From: Viscum album
Lineage: Eukaryota > Streptophyta > Magnoliopsida > Santalales > Viscaceae
DNA: 64,000 nt
Direction of reading: 5' to 3'
NCBI GenBank assembly: GCA_963277665.1
Contig: OY728120.1
Location: forward strand, 425,202,138-425,266,137
The notes under the pieces were generated by a model that was given only the letters and a program-made list of their open reading frames with translations, had not been told where the DNA came from and did not search any database. The position numbers and the translations under genes are program-made. The number at the start of each line of letters is the position of its first letter. The first letter of the stretch is position 1. Of this stretch, positions 10,950-23,240 are shown in pieces.

Positions 10950-12530
10950 ATGTAAACCCCTAAATTTAATCTGGTATGAATTCTTTTAGAAATTTAAATG
11001 ATTCCATGTTGACAGTGTCATGTGGCTTCATTAATTCCCTATAGTTCTATGCAAAAACAAATTTATAAAAACTCAACTATGCTACTCAAATAATTAAAAT
11101 TTAGTATTAGGAAAGTTTGAGGTCGAACCCATAGATATGGTTAAATTAATTTTATTAGGATTTCAAAAGATTTAATTTTATTAAATTTAATAAATAGTTA
11201 AGAAAATTTTGGTTTGATTGATTTAAAGAAAGCAGAATGAAAATGAATTAGAATGGTTTGGTTTGAAAACTGATATTGAAAGCATGAAAGGGTTTGTAAT
11301 TTCAGGGTTCACGTGCAATTAGATTTTAAATAATATGTTAACTAATTCATGATCAGTGACGGAGTCTAGATGAGGAATTTCCAATGGTCATGGTATCTCC
11401 TCCGTAACGTGGCAATACCCAATTCCTCTTAGTCCAATAATTTAGGGTGTTGTCAAATCAAGTATGTCACGATACTATGTTTAAACCAGATTTCCCCAAA
11501 AGTTGAAAATGTTCATGCCTTCTTTAGGGTTATCAGTTGTGAAATTTTAAAGTTCCTTTTAGATTAAGTTATCAATGTTCATGAAAAATGAAAAATAAAG
11601 GGATTGGAATTTGAATATTAAATTATGGAAAACCAAATACATGAATAAAATAAGATGAAATAAATCCAATGCACTTTCCCCATTCTATTACATTTCCCTA
11701 ACACAAGGAGAGTTTACCCCCTCATCATAGTGATGAGAGGTTTATAGGGAAGGAGAAAAGAAATTAAATTCATAATGAAAATAGAGATGACTCGAGGAAG
11801 GCCTTGCATAATGAAGCTTCTCATTCCAAGATTTTGTCTTTGGATCTCCAATGCCCCCATAGTAGCAGGAAAATATTCCATTTATAGGATTTAGATGGGA
11901 TCTTCCCAAAAATTTTCATGACATTTAACGTGTTTACATGTTGTGTAATCCTTATCCTAGTTTACCTCCATGATTTTGATTCTGTGTGAATCTCACATGA
12001 ATATCATTCATAAATTTGGAACTTTGACTCTTTTCACGATGAGTAATTGGGACTGATGACATGTAATTATATTTCATAGTGTGTATTCATATCACTTATT
12101 GTTCTGGTGGCAGCAATTGAATTCAAAGGTTTCATGATGTGTAATGGTGAATCACATCATGTAATAGCTTCACGACTTGAAATTCATCATGAATTTTCTT
12201 CATGGTTTGCAGCATGTTGTGACATAATACTACACATCGTGTAATAATGTTTCACGATGTGTAATTCATTTTTCTACTCCTAAATCCTCATTCCACCTGG
12301 TTTCTTTAGTTTTGTGCCTTATAAGTGCTCCATGATCGTCCTCAAAAATCCAGTGTCATTCCTTATTCACCCCTTTTCATTCCTTTTTCAAATATTCATT
12401 ATATCCTACCACAAAACACAAAACAAGTTAAATTTTACAACATTTGGAAACAAAATTCATTTAAATAAAAAAATAAATATAATAAAACACTCTAAAATGT
12501 ATGTATGAAATAAACTTATCATGTGTTATG
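10950..12530. other. Foreign-looking AT-rich segment within the LTR
   Basis: No coding motif. It has blocks such as 'gaggtcgaacccatag' (about 11121) and a purine-rich stretch near 11740-11800, in an order similar to 6450-7500. This suggests an inserted piece of the same non-coding repeat. Insertion ends and a target duplication could not be found. The frame at 12314-12508 is AT-rich and unconvincing. Confidence 0.3.
12131..12264. repeat. Second cluster of TTCAC/TACAC-N3-GTGTA palindromes
   Basis: Contains TTCATGATGTGTAA (12131-12144), TTCACGACTTGAA (12169-12181), ATTCATCATGAAT (12182-12194), TACACATCGTGTA (12231-12243, perfect arms) and TTCACGATGTGTAA (12251-12264). The motifs are of the same form as those at 9423-9718 and 26935-27343. 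Confidence 0.75.
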
Positions 12531-12848
12531 GGTAGAAATTTCTAGAAATTGTAGCCTGAGACAACTGTGGCTTAGTGGATGGTAGAGATGTTCTATGATA
12601 CTGCGAGCCTTGTTGGCAGTTGTTTGATGAGTAAACCTATATTAGTCTTGTGTGTATATTATTTGATAATACTTTCTTATGATTTTTATTAAAACCCTTC
12701 CCAATTTTGATAACCTGACCAATGCCTAACATACTGGGTACAAAGTGTATTCCCCAACTTCCAAGTTGGTGATGGAATAGATGGTTGGAATCTCTCTCTT
12801 CCCCGATCTGCCTTCTAGGTGTGAGTATTGGTATAAGATGTACTGGAA

Positions 12849-13020
12849 TACCCTAAAGGATATATACTCATGGAATATGGTTCACTGACATACCCTATGG
12901 GGTATAGAGTGGTAATTTATGTGTTGGCAGGCTCTATGGGGTGTTGATTGGAATGTGAGGTACTAGAAGACCCTACGAGATATCGGTATGATATGGTGCA
13001 TCGATAGATCCTAAGGGGTA
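12849..13020. repeat. Short tandem-like repeat with period about 38-42 bp
   Basis: Five diverged copies of a CCCTANGGGGTAT-like core at 12849, 12891, 12931, 12969 and 13007. Each is preceded by a similar 'tact-g-a' or 'cactgac' lead. The core is itself close to palindromic. Lies within the LTR upstream of its end. Confidence 0.6.
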
Positions 13021-13849
13021 TTGTTGAGATGTGATGTGGTATTTGTGATATAAGGATATATGGTTGGGGTCATGCATGGAAAGAGCATGGCACAATCTTG
13101 ATGTCCTTCATGTTCACAATACCCAACTACCCTAGATAAATTTTGAGATACTTCTTGTGTTGTGACATGGATTCAGAAGGGATTGAAAGCAACATAACAT
13201 TTAATGTTGGGGAATTAGAGCATAAATCTATTTAGGTAAGTGTTTTTAGGGTGTTTTACTTATACCTATTGATATTATACTACTATTTTCATATGTTATA
13301 TTTTGTGAGTGATCCTTAGTTAGTATTATAGGATTAGTTTTCCTTGAAGGTTCTTGTTGTTTCTACTATGTATTCACTGGGGAATTAGTAAGTTTCTTCT
13401 ACTTTTGAACAAGAGGTATTGAGTAAAATCCTACTAATTATAACTTTTATTCTCATCCGATATATAAATATAGATATTAGGTTTCTAGGAGGTCTTTGGA
13501 GTCCAAAATAAACATTATTCACTCAGGTTGGAGTTGTTGAGGAGTTTTTGCCACATGATTTTGGTATGGTTTTATTTTAGGGTAGTTCTTTTTATATGAC
13601 CTTCACATGCATGATGGGATATAAGTTCCTTTACTTTTATGTTTATGGAATGGAATTGGTTTGTGAAATTTTATCTTCTCACTTGATCCTTTTTTTTATT
13701 TGAGGGAAATCCCTCCCATATTTTTTATTTCATACCCTCGGTGCTAGTTTCCACCCCATGGCCTATTAGAGGAAATATTCGGGGGTCATTATCTAATTTT
13801 CATCACTACCATCCCAAGAGGGGTGCCAAAGGGAGGTGGCGTCATGATA

Positions 13850-16800
13850 TGAGTTAGAATGGAACCTATGTTACATAACCCTACCTAGATTTTGAATAAC
13901 TCTAGAAAAATCTCCAACAAAAATATCCTTCTACAAGTACTCTTTGGGGAAGTCCCCCCCCCCACAAGAATAGTTGCACTCTGATTCTTGGATTTATCTT
14001 TTGAACTCATTAATGATCAAATTATACTACACTCTATATTTGTAGAGGTGCTCTGTAGATATTATAATTTTTCACCAATTTTAGTGCATTTCAAACTTCA
14101 CAGTCATCCATCCATTTGGTTAAGTATATTTTCTGAGATTTTCCACCTCAACTAAACCTTATAATGAATAGTTGAAGCTCTATATTCTTTTATACTTTAC
14201 CTGTATCTCATACCCACATCAGGAACTTTATTTCTCCAGATTACTCACCCCTATAAAAGTGTCTAGATAATTTTCAACTTCTATATTAATCACCCATATC
14301 CCTTTAGATTAATATGATGCATACTTTGAAACAACAAGACTACTCATACACAATATTATTTTAATCCTACATAGAATTCACCATTATAATTAGTTTTTTT
14401 ATAACATCACTGCTTCCTTCAGAACATAAGTGCCTCACCCACAACATCCTCTTAAATTGGTTCCTATGGAACATGGATATTGTTTTTGCTGTCCTGGATC
14501 TTGAATTTCATTTGGTAAACCACAAGTGTTACTTTTCAAAGAAAAGTTTTAGAAGTTCCAAAATCTTAACCAGAAAATAGTTTTTACACCAAAAACCAAT
14601 AATCTCCCATTTGAGAAATGTTATCATAGGTTAATACTAAAAATAGTTTTCTTTTAAGACTATTTGATAGTATTTCGCTAAATTCTAACCAAATAACTTA
14701 GAAGTGAGATCTTTTACCCTCCCTTTATAATGTATATATAGTCCTCTGCCATGCTTAAGATCTTCTAATCCCCATTGAGATAAATCCTCCCCAAAAATTT
14801 CTGACCTCTGACCACCTATTCCATAAAACCATGAAACCTTATGAATTATTCAATGATGTTCCCTAAAAATAGAAAAATATTGAGCACCTTTCAAATTTTT
14901 TGGATCTCCATTAGAAAAACTTGGTCGTGTATCATGTCAAAAGATCCACACATTTCGGACTATGCGTTATGGGACTCTACTATTGAGATTCCATAAACTA
15001 AAAGCATCCAGTACTTCTATCTTTTGTGATACCATGAAAATTGAACTCCATATAAAGATACTTTGGGAAGGTATGGTATCTTCAAACTGATGTACTCCCA
15101 CTGAAATAACCCATCAAAATTTTGTTCACCATTTCTTAGTGAAACCAAGGCATGTACTAGTCCTTTCTTCCCACATCATCACAACCTAGTCCCAAAACTT
15201 TGAAGGCACATCCCTATTATAGAGTTCATTTTGAAACTCTGATACACTTCTGTAAGTTGTTTTCAAATATTTGGAAACATAAAGGTTTTTATCATCACTA
15301 ATATAAAAAGATAACATGTTCAAGACTTGGTATTATCCCTCTTCCAATATTGATATAGTTTTTCTTTAATTTACTAAAGAATTTGTAGGTGATATAACAA
15401 GTAAATGATCCACCTACAAACTTGGAGCAACTATAGAATTTCTTGGCCCAAATTAATTCATTATACTCTTCGAGAAACTAATTTTCTATGTTCTAGGTAA
15501 AATATCCTTAAACTGATAGAAAATTTGTGAACAAAACTTCTGAAACTTTCACTACTTCTAAGCTCTCCACTTAAACCAAATCCAAACCTAAAGAACCATG
15601 CACAACTCTAGTATCTGATACACCATGGTTTTATAATATATTAATATATTAACCATAAAAATTTGTGATTTAGGAAGAAAAACATACACTATCATGTCAT
15701 GATATAATTTAAGATACAAAGTACAATAGACCTGTGAGAAAAAACATGGATGGACTAGATTTTGATTCAAAGTAACTTATACTTTCATAACCAAGGACAT
15801 ATTCTTTTTTTTTTCAAATAAAAAACTCACCATAAGTTTTTATGCTCCCTGTATCCATGTTTCATCAAAACATTCAACAACTAAGGGATTTCACCACCTT
15901 CTCAAATCCGTGTGAATGAGAAATCCATGCCATATCTTCTTAGGTTTCAAAATTATATCTCTTTGGTATACCTAGACCTTATGAAAATACTCTTTAAGAC
16001 ACAAACATATTTCTTTCACACATTTCTATAAATAAGGATCCTCTTACATGGGAATCTCATTCTATCTATAAGTATCCATACAAAAACTTATGCTTCAACT
16101 GATTAATAAAAACTCATTATGTAACCTAAGACAGTGTCACACCCCATTCACCTTTGCAAGACTCCATTTAGAAACTAAAAAAAATCACCAAATTTCCCAA
16201 TGATCATGAGTGATCCAAACTAAAGATTCCATAAAATATATACTCACATTATCAAAAGTTAAGTGAAGAGAACCCTAAATTAGGAAAACCATGACTCAAG
16301 AAAGCTATCAAACACTTGGTTAAAAAATATCCACCCCTCTCAACTATGAGATACATAGAACCTTTATAAATTTACCATCTAAAATATACATTTAGGTCCT
16401 AATAGTCTTATACCAACACTTTTCCCAATAATTCCATATATGGAACTGAGCACTAGTCAAATTTTATTGATTCATTATTCTAATTACTTAAATAGATTAC
16501 ATTTCATGATGTCATCCTCATGAATCGTGCACCATAAATCCTGGCTACATATTCTAGAAAAATACTTGTGATTTCTATCATGGATTTCCATTCTACCAAA
16601 AACCTATATTTTGGATGTATCCCATCAAAAAAACCATCAAATTATCCTAGAGTAATAAAACTAACATTATATAAAAAATAAAAAACTTTCCACCATTTAA
16701 CTGTCAATATTAACTTCACCCTCTTATAATACCATCCTTTAAAAAATGAAATCCCAATAAATCTAAAAATCATAAAGGGACCATGAATGTATTATGGAAA

Positions 16801-16985
16801 CATTCATCAGTCTTCCAACCAATATCTAAATTATACCTCAATAAAGGATCGTGCTTCTAGAATCAAGATTATGGAGGAATTTTTATATACCTAGAAACCC
16901 CAATACCACTACTATTTTATCAGTGAAATTCTTCCATACTCAGTAATACACTCACTGGGAAATACCACATGCTTCTATAACCAAA
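13850..16985. other. Unassigned AT-rich sequence between elements
   Basis: I translated parts of this stretch on the minus strand and saw no gag, protease, RT or integrase motif. The + strand frames are short, and the minus frame at 15588-15770 has no recognisable domain. A C-run occurs near 13957. The right end carries PBS-like sequences on the minus strand, so part of it could be the internal region of a decayed minus-strand element. TGAGT at 13850-13854 is in the place of a target duplication, but no partner was found. Confidence 0.3.
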
Positions 16986-17050
16986 TCTATGATACCACTT
17001 ATTGGGGTATCAGATAGTAGAACACCACCATCTATGATACCACTTATTGG
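16986..17050 (-). repeat. 20-bp direct repeat containing a tRNA-Met-type primer binding site
   Basis: The 20-mer TCTATGATACCACTTATTGG occurs at 16986-17005 and again at 17031-17050, 45 bp apart. Read on the minus strand each copy has CCAATAAG followed by TGGTATCATAG, close to the TGGTATCAGAGC binding site used by many plant LTR elements, with an LTR-end-like sequence before it. This suggests the 5' boundary of an old minus-strand element whose LTR would continue to the right. Confidence 0.45.
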
Positions 17051-17087
17051 AGGATATTGATTTGATCCCACCATATAGACCCCAATT

Positions 17088-17092
17088 CTTAG
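17088..17092. repeat. Target-site duplication CTTAG, left copy
   Basis: CTTAG directly precedes the TG of the left LTR at 17093; the same five bases follow the right LTR at 37654-37658. Confidence 0.88.
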
Positions 17093-19800
17093 TGTCATGA
17101 CCCATCCTAGAGGGGCTTGTTCCGCGACTCCCCAAACCCACCTCCAATAGGCCAGGGGCTAGTGACTAGCACCGAGTATAAATATCACTAACATAAGAGG
17201 AATTACCTTAGTAAATGTATGCACGCACATATCCCCAAGACCAAAAATGGTGAAATGTAAAAATGCTAAGTAAAAAATGCATGCAAGCCACTATAACCCA
17301 CAACCATAGTACAATAGTGAAAGTAATAGAAAGTAAATAGGGATATAATACAACCCCACCAAAAATAAAGTATGTAACCAAGTTTCTGAAACTCATCCAC
17401 AAAAAACCCTATCTGAAGGCAAGGTATTAGGGATACTTTTTGAAGCCATATGAACACCATGGTCTGTTTGATCTCACAAGGCTATGTTCGGTCATGGTCC
17501 GCCCTAGACTCTATCAAAATGTCACTCATCTACACAAGACATGACATGTGTGGGAAAATCCCGTGTAGGGGTGAGTATAATAATACACAGTAGGACACCC
17601 CGAAACCATAAAGAAATACATAAGGGAAATATACAGTCAGCTATACACAAGTATATATCTAAAAAAATATAACAAGAATATCTAGATATACTCAAATGAT
17701 ACCAAAAAATCTATGGTAAGTCGAAACTACTGCATATGGCCACTAGGGATTCAACTCGAAGATTCCATAAAGCACTCATTCAGGAGAACACACTCCTGAG
17801 TCCAATAGCACTGATGATGTCCATTTGATAAGTATTATTCATCGAAAATCATCATGAGAGAGATACAATACACTGATAGAATTGAAGAGATATATGATAC
17901 ATCAGATGAGGATCACAACCAGGGTCCTGGGGTGATACCAACAACTCAATCTGGATTAACCCGCTGAGTATAGTATTGAATCCTAGTGAAGTTGGTCACA
18001 TCGATACCAAAGACTCTACCTAGGGTACGAATAAGGAATAGGGGATCCACTCTGGGCCTCTTAGTGGAATCGAAAAACTGTATCCTAGAATTACTACATA
18101 AGGGATAATAATTCTATGAGTAGAAAACAATACCAACAAACCTTCGGAGAATGATAAAGAGAACGAACCATAAGGAAACTTGTCCAAGATATGGTGGATG
18201 AGAGAATCAACCCACTTAGAAAAGTAGGGTGAACTGTGAGTAGTAGTATTTACACGCTCCATGTCCCTTAACCTCGGGTACTTACCATGTTAACATCCCA
18301 TTTTACAAGACATATGTTTGATTTAAAACCCACCATTGGTCTCGTAAGTACCGCTTCATCTCAAGGGTCCCAACGCCACATACGGCTCATCAAGCGGATG
18401 TACAGTTTGAAAGATATGAGTGTTTTAGTGAAACGGTCCGACCCGGGTCCGTTCTGGGTTCGACCCGACCCTCCGAACCCATTCTGACCTACTGAACGTA
18501 CTAACCCGATTCAGTCAACCTGACCCAACTCAGCCCGCTGGGCCACCTGGCCCGACCAACTACCCGCTTGGCGCGGCCCGGTTCCCTTGGTCCAGCCCGC
18601 TTGGCCCACCGCACCCTGTGACCTCTCTTCGTCCTATAGTTACCACATGGTCTGCCACGTCCACTGGCCCAATCTGGCCTCCGCGTCCCATGGTTCCCAC
18701 ATAGTCCCAATTCCATGTCCACACGGCTTCGTTGGCTCTGCATGCTATTCCACCACCTCTGGCCACCGTCGCCTCCAGTCGTCACTCTATGCCGCCACAT
18801 GTCACCTCCAACCGCCGCACCACCGCCACTCCACCTCTCTAGACTGACACGTCAAACCCACACCAGTGGACCCTTCCAAGGACCACCAAGTCACCACCAG
18901 TTCTTGGATTTAGAAATAGTTGAAGATTTGGGTTTCTGGGGTCCCGATCATCACAAATCCATCCTCTAATATAGATTCGCCTCGAATCTGAGGGCCCGAT
19001 CATGCTCGAAGCCACCCGAAAATGTAAAGCTATGGACAAAGGGGAACAAAGGTGATGAATGCGAAGAACAAATGGATAAAATCAAAATAAATCTCAAGGA
19101 ATGGACCTTGAATTTTTTTTCGTGTCGGACTTGATTCGTTCTCATTAGAAGGATGAATGAAGAGAAACAATTCCATATAATTTAATCCTACCAATGACGT
19201 GCATATCAATTATTGTTCGTTGAATTGATCTGTGTTATTACTAGATTAAGAATAAGATGGAAATCATAAAACAAATGTCCTACCTAGATTTTGGTTTGAT
19301 CATTGATGAAGAACGACTGCGTTTCCATTGTTGACGAGATCCTCAAACTCTATTGGCGCGACAATCCACGATCCGCTCGATCCGTCATCGTTGTTTGCCA
19401 AGAGGGTTCCTCAACATGCCTCAGAGGAATTCTAGGCTTATTTAAAAGAAAACATCATCGAATCAAATAAACATATTTTTATTAAAATATTTTTATTCTC
19501 GTTGATTCTAAAAACTACATTTCACAACCGACCCATGTCGGCCGATGTTAGGCCTTTCCTAGGATAAACTTGCTTCTCTAAATGCAACAGTGCCCTCAGA
19601 TTTATGATCTGGGAAATTTTTTAGAAGTTATCCTATTTTTTCAGGAAAACCACTTGTGTGTGATATTTAAAGTTTAATATTTTTCAAACATTTATTCTGG
19701 GAACACCGGGGCTCAGAACCACATAACGTCTCAGTGCCATGTCTCAAAATAATTCCATATAATATTTAAAATAATACACAGAAAAACCCAGGACATTACA
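17093..19800 (-). repeat. Left (3') LTR of the Tekay/Del-type chromovirus
   Basis: A 2708-bp LTR that on this strand begins TGTCATGACCC and ends GGACATTACA. Its partner (24628-24704 plus 34968-37653) aligns throughout by eye, with many substitutions, so the insertion is old. A GC-rich part (about 18430-18850) lies within otherwise AT-rich DNA. The frames at 18501-18847 owe their length to that composition and are not genes. The block around 18375-18450 resembles one unit of the 165-bp array of the gypsy at 41890. Confidence 0.9.
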
Positions 19801-19815
19801 TTCTCCCCAAATTAG
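19801..19815 (-). other. Polypurine tract of the Tekay/Del-type element
   Basis: On the minus strand reads AATTTGGGGAGAA directly before the LTR start TGTAATGTCC. Composition and position fit the plus-strand primer. Confidence 0.8.
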
Positions 19816-19819
19816 GGCT

Positions 19820-21350
19820 TTATGTCCCTAAAAATCTAAAAACAAGGCTACCCAAAAAGATGTAGTTATTGCATATGAATATGAGCCTCCCACTCTCATG
19901 TTCTCTCCTGGAGATTCCTGTGTTGCCACCAGACACGCACCAAGGGAATTGCTCACCGACGAAGAATTCTCTCCTATTGATCCTCGATCCCCACTGGGTA
20001 CTTAGCAAAAGTTGCTCCATCCTCATTGTCTAGCTCACCCCAGTCAATGACATGCGATGGGTCATGAACGTACATCCTCATCTATGACACATGGAAGACA
20101 TCATGTACCTGATGAAACTACAGAGATTGAGTTAGGTGGTACACCACCTCACCAACTCTACATAGTATCTAAAAAGGGCCGATGAACCTCAGAGATAACT
20201 TTCCGCCCCAGAAAAATCTCTACAACCCACATTTAGGTGATACCCTAAGGAACACATGGTATCCCTCCTTGAATTCCAAAGGTATCTATCTCTTTTTGGT
20301 GTATGACTTCTTCTAGATCTGTGCAGTATTCATCCACTCCTGGATGATCTGAACCTTCTCAGTAGTAGCTCGCACTAACTTCGGGCCCCTGAGTGTTGAC
20401 TCTCCTGGTTCAGTCTAGAAAAGTGGTGACTTGCAGGGTCACCTGTACAAAGCCTTTAATGATTCCATACCAATGGTGGAGTTGTAGCTATTTTTGTATT
20501 CAAACTCCACCAATGGTAGGTGATTCTCCCAACTATAACTAAATTTCAACATAAAACCCTAGAACAAGTCCTCTAGAACCTGAATGGTCCTCTCCATTTG
20601 GCCATCTATCTGGGGATGAAATTCCATGCTCATGTTTAAATGAGTCTCAAATGCCTCCCGCAATCCCTTCCACAACTGGGATGTGAAACAAGAATCATGA
20701 TCTAAAAAAATTGTTGATGGCACTCTGTGAAGCTAAAATATCTCCAGAATGTGGAGGCATCCTAAACTCTCTACTGAACTCTGCTCCCAAATAGGTAGAA
20801 AGTTGGTTGACTTGGTGATTCAATCAATGATCACCCATATGGTATCATGTTTCTTGAATCTACATGGTAAACCCTTCATGAAGTCCATTAATATTCCATC
20901 CCACTTCTATTCTGGGACCTCAAGGGGTTGGGATAAACTTGTTGGAACCTGCTGCTCATCCTTTACTTGCTGGCACGTAAGACCTTAAGAAACAAACTAT
21001 TACACTGCCTTATTCATCCCTAACCACCAAAAATAATTTCAGAGGTCCTGGTACATCTTTTCCACACTAGGATGTACCGCCAAAGGCTATGTGTGAAACT
21101 CCCTCAAAAACTAATCCTACAAAGACACTAGTACAACTGTGCGTCCTCTGAAAATAACGATGTTCTCCCCACCTTTTGAATATACATTAAGAGTATTCCC
21201 TATGGATAACTGAGCACGTAGAGTCCCGCAGTCAGTATCCCCAAGATGTGCCTCCCTGACTCTTTGTAAGAGGTTAGGGGTAACAACCATAGACTGAAGG
21301 TAATATCCCCCATCTCCATCCACAAAGGATAACTGAAACGAGGCCAAAAA
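19820..21350 (-). pseudogene. Chromovirus integrase with C-terminal chromodomain
   Basis: Read leftwards. The region before the zinc finger (21347-21117) has TPNLLQRVREAHLGD and a V-I-F-RGR motif. Then come an H-P-S-V-E-K-MYQDL block and CQQVK of the zinc finger, LPLEVPE-like and DFMKGLP of the core start, the FTSQLWKGL block, FHPQIDGQMERTIQVLEDL, HLPLVEF-YKNSY, then VHDVFHVS-like and DPSHVIDWGE, and finally a degenerate chromodomain (an EWEAHI block followed by LHLFG). Many stops. The integrase joins cDNA to host DNA; the chromodomain binds methylated histones in related elements. It is adjacent to the PPT, as the lineage requires. Confidence 0.88.
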
Positions 21351-21830
21351 ATTTGATGCCTCTCATAGAAACTACAAACTCATTCTCCTACTGAGAGAAT
21401 CTGCCACCATATTCCCCTTCCTAGGAGTATAAATGATCTCAAATTCATAATCCTGGAGGAACTCTATCCACCACCTCTATCTCAAGTTCAGGTCCTTCTC
21501 AGAGAAGATATAATTGAAACTCTTGTGATCAAAGTAGATGATCAACTATTTTCCCATCAAGTAGTGTTTCCACATCTTCAACGTGAGGACTACCACTTCC
21601 AACTCAAGATTATGGTTCCTTTAGTTCTATTCATGTGGTCTCAACTGACATGAACCATAGGCAATAACCTCTAGCACCTATATCATAACACAACTAAGAT
21701 CAGTTCCTGATGCATTGCAGAACACTATGTACTCGACACCCTCCTACAATAGTATTAAGATCAGAGTGCTTGTAAAACTCTATCTCAACTGCTAGAAATC
21801 CTACTGTCAGTTCTCTGTCCACATGAAAGG
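21351..21830 (-). pseudogene. Chromovirus RNase H remnant
   Basis: Blocks in order on the minus strand: FDHKSFNYIFSEKDLNLR, then RWWIEFLQDYEFEIIYTPRKGN and MVADSLSRR. These match the gypsy RNase H signature 'TDHKSL-Y-F-QKELN-RQRRW-E-L-DYD--I-YHPGK-N-VADALSR'. Stops interrupt the frame. It lies between RT and integrase. Confidence 0.85.
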
Positions 21831-22740
21831 ATACCCCTTTCAGGTCAAATCTATCATAGGCATTGATATCTTTGAGAAATAAGGTATGAATCTTTGGTAA
21901 TAGCCATCCATCCCATGTAATCTCCGCACATATTTCATACTCCTAGGTGGATCCCATGATAACACTACCTCAACCTTGGTTGGGTCCACAGCAACTCCGT
22001 CTGATGAGATAACATGTCCCATAAAGTGGACTACCTGAATCCAAAAATGTAACTTTGAGAGATTTCCATAAATCTGGTGTTCTCAGAGTATGTCTAGAAC
22101 CATCCTTAAGTGTCTCCCATGATCCTCCTTATACGTTGAGTACACAAGGATATCATTGATGAAGACCACCATGAACAAGTTTAAGTAGGGCTGGAAGATC
22201 CAGTTCATGAGTTCCATGAACACTACTAGGGATTTCTTCATTCCAAAGGGAATCACCAAGTACTCATAATTACTGTAGCATCATTTGAAAGTCACCTTTG
22301 GTATATCCTTGTTCCGTACTCATAGATGGTGATGGCCTGATCGAAGGTTAACCTTTAAGAACCATCATGCCCCTATCAACTGATCAAAGTGGTCATCCAT
22401 CCTCGTTAGTGGATACTTGTTCTTTATTCTCACCAGGTTCAGGTTCTGGTAATCAACACATAGTTTCAAGATACCATATGTCTTTTTGGAAAACAACACT
22501 GGGGCTGCCCAGGGTGAAATACTGGGTCTCATGAAGCCCTTACTCTACAAATCCTCCAACTACACCCTCAGCTCATGAAGCTCTGTGGGACCCATATGAT
22601 ATGATGGTGTGGATATTGGTTCCATCCCATGGTGTAAGTCGATGTATAAGTTGATCTCCCAATGGGGAGGTAATCCTAGAACAACTTCTGGGAAGATGTC
22701 CTCGTACACCAAGGGTCAGGCTAGCTAAGTGATGAGTGAT
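21831..22740 (-). pseudogene. Chromovirus reverse transcriptase
   Basis: Minus-strand motifs in order: [26 protein letters not shown] then KK-YG (about 22440-22545), L-VDYQNLN-V, and the catalytic region reading FINDILV (22144-22180) in place of F-I-D-D-I-L, so one of the two metal-binding aspartates is Asn. Then GHVISSDGVAVDPTKVEVV, then RRLHGMDGYYQRFI and FSKISMPMIDLT (22022-21840). Without the Asp it could not polymerise, and stops are frequent. RT copies the element RNA into DNA. Confidence 0.9.
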
Positions 22741-23240
22741 TAGCTACACCCTCCTATGCATGAGTCCATCCTGTTCCCCCTAGGTTTCCTTTTCACCAAA
22801 AAAGGAAAACCTCATTCCATCATTGCAGACACACCACACCCTTCACCTAAAATAGTCAATCTAGTCCTGGACCAAAGATAACCAATCCATACCAAGTACG
22901 ACAGCGTAAGTCCTCAACACTTCCACTAAGAGGTTCCCACTAAAACTCTCACCTCTAGGGGTAAGGTTACACTATCAACATAGATATGTGATCATCGAGT
23001 CTCCCCTTGTAGGTGTCTCTAATAATAAGGATCAATTCAATGGTAATACTAGAATCTCAAGGTCTTGAACAAGATATGTGAAGAGAAAGGAATGACTAGA
23101 ACCTATGTCTATCAGTACTATAACTAAAGTATAAAAGACACAGATCATACCTCGAATCATCCCTATAGCCCCTGGGTCATAAGCCTCTACTGCATGAAGC
23201 TATCCATGCCCCTATCCTATAGCTCCATGAGTCTGGCATG
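22741..23240 (-). pseudogene. Chromovirus protease region
   Basis: Lies between gag and RT. On the minus strand it has a decayed SFLSL-type block after the expected catalytic Asp site, and Y-V-D-SVTLPLEVRVLVG. That segment is homologous to the two protease copies in the gypsy at 41890-52300, which read HTYADGVV-RP and VRVPVG. The D-S/T-G itself is not readable. Assignment is by position and by comparison within the window. Confidence 0.55.

Larger units (their letters stand above)
9211..13849 (+). mobile_element. 3' LTR of a + strand chromovirus, probably enlarged by an internal insertion
   Basis: Starts TGGTGTTTG after the PPT and ends with a block at 13741-13849 ('ccctcggtgctag', 'atggcctattagagg', 'gaggggtgcc', 'gtcatgata'). 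That block is the reverse complement, with divergence, of the LTR end starting at 17093 and at 24628. It also resembles the end of the LTR at 57638-61156; for example, both contain a 'gtattccccaac' block (12750, 60050). At 4.6 kb it is longer than the 2.7-3.8 kb LTRs of its relatives. The segment about 10950-12530 has different character and may be inserted. Terminal CA reads TA. Exact start is uncertain by a few bases. Confidence 0.6.

Noticed and set aside
15588..15770. 60-codon minus-strand frame in the unassigned block
   Set aside because: No recognisable motif and no homologous reading in flanking sequence; length is within chance for this composition.
18501..18969. Overlapping frames of 66-99 codons on both strands, and similar ones at 36225-36797
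   Set aside because: Same GC-rich composition effect inside the chromovirus LTRs; the two LTR copies do not preserve the frames.
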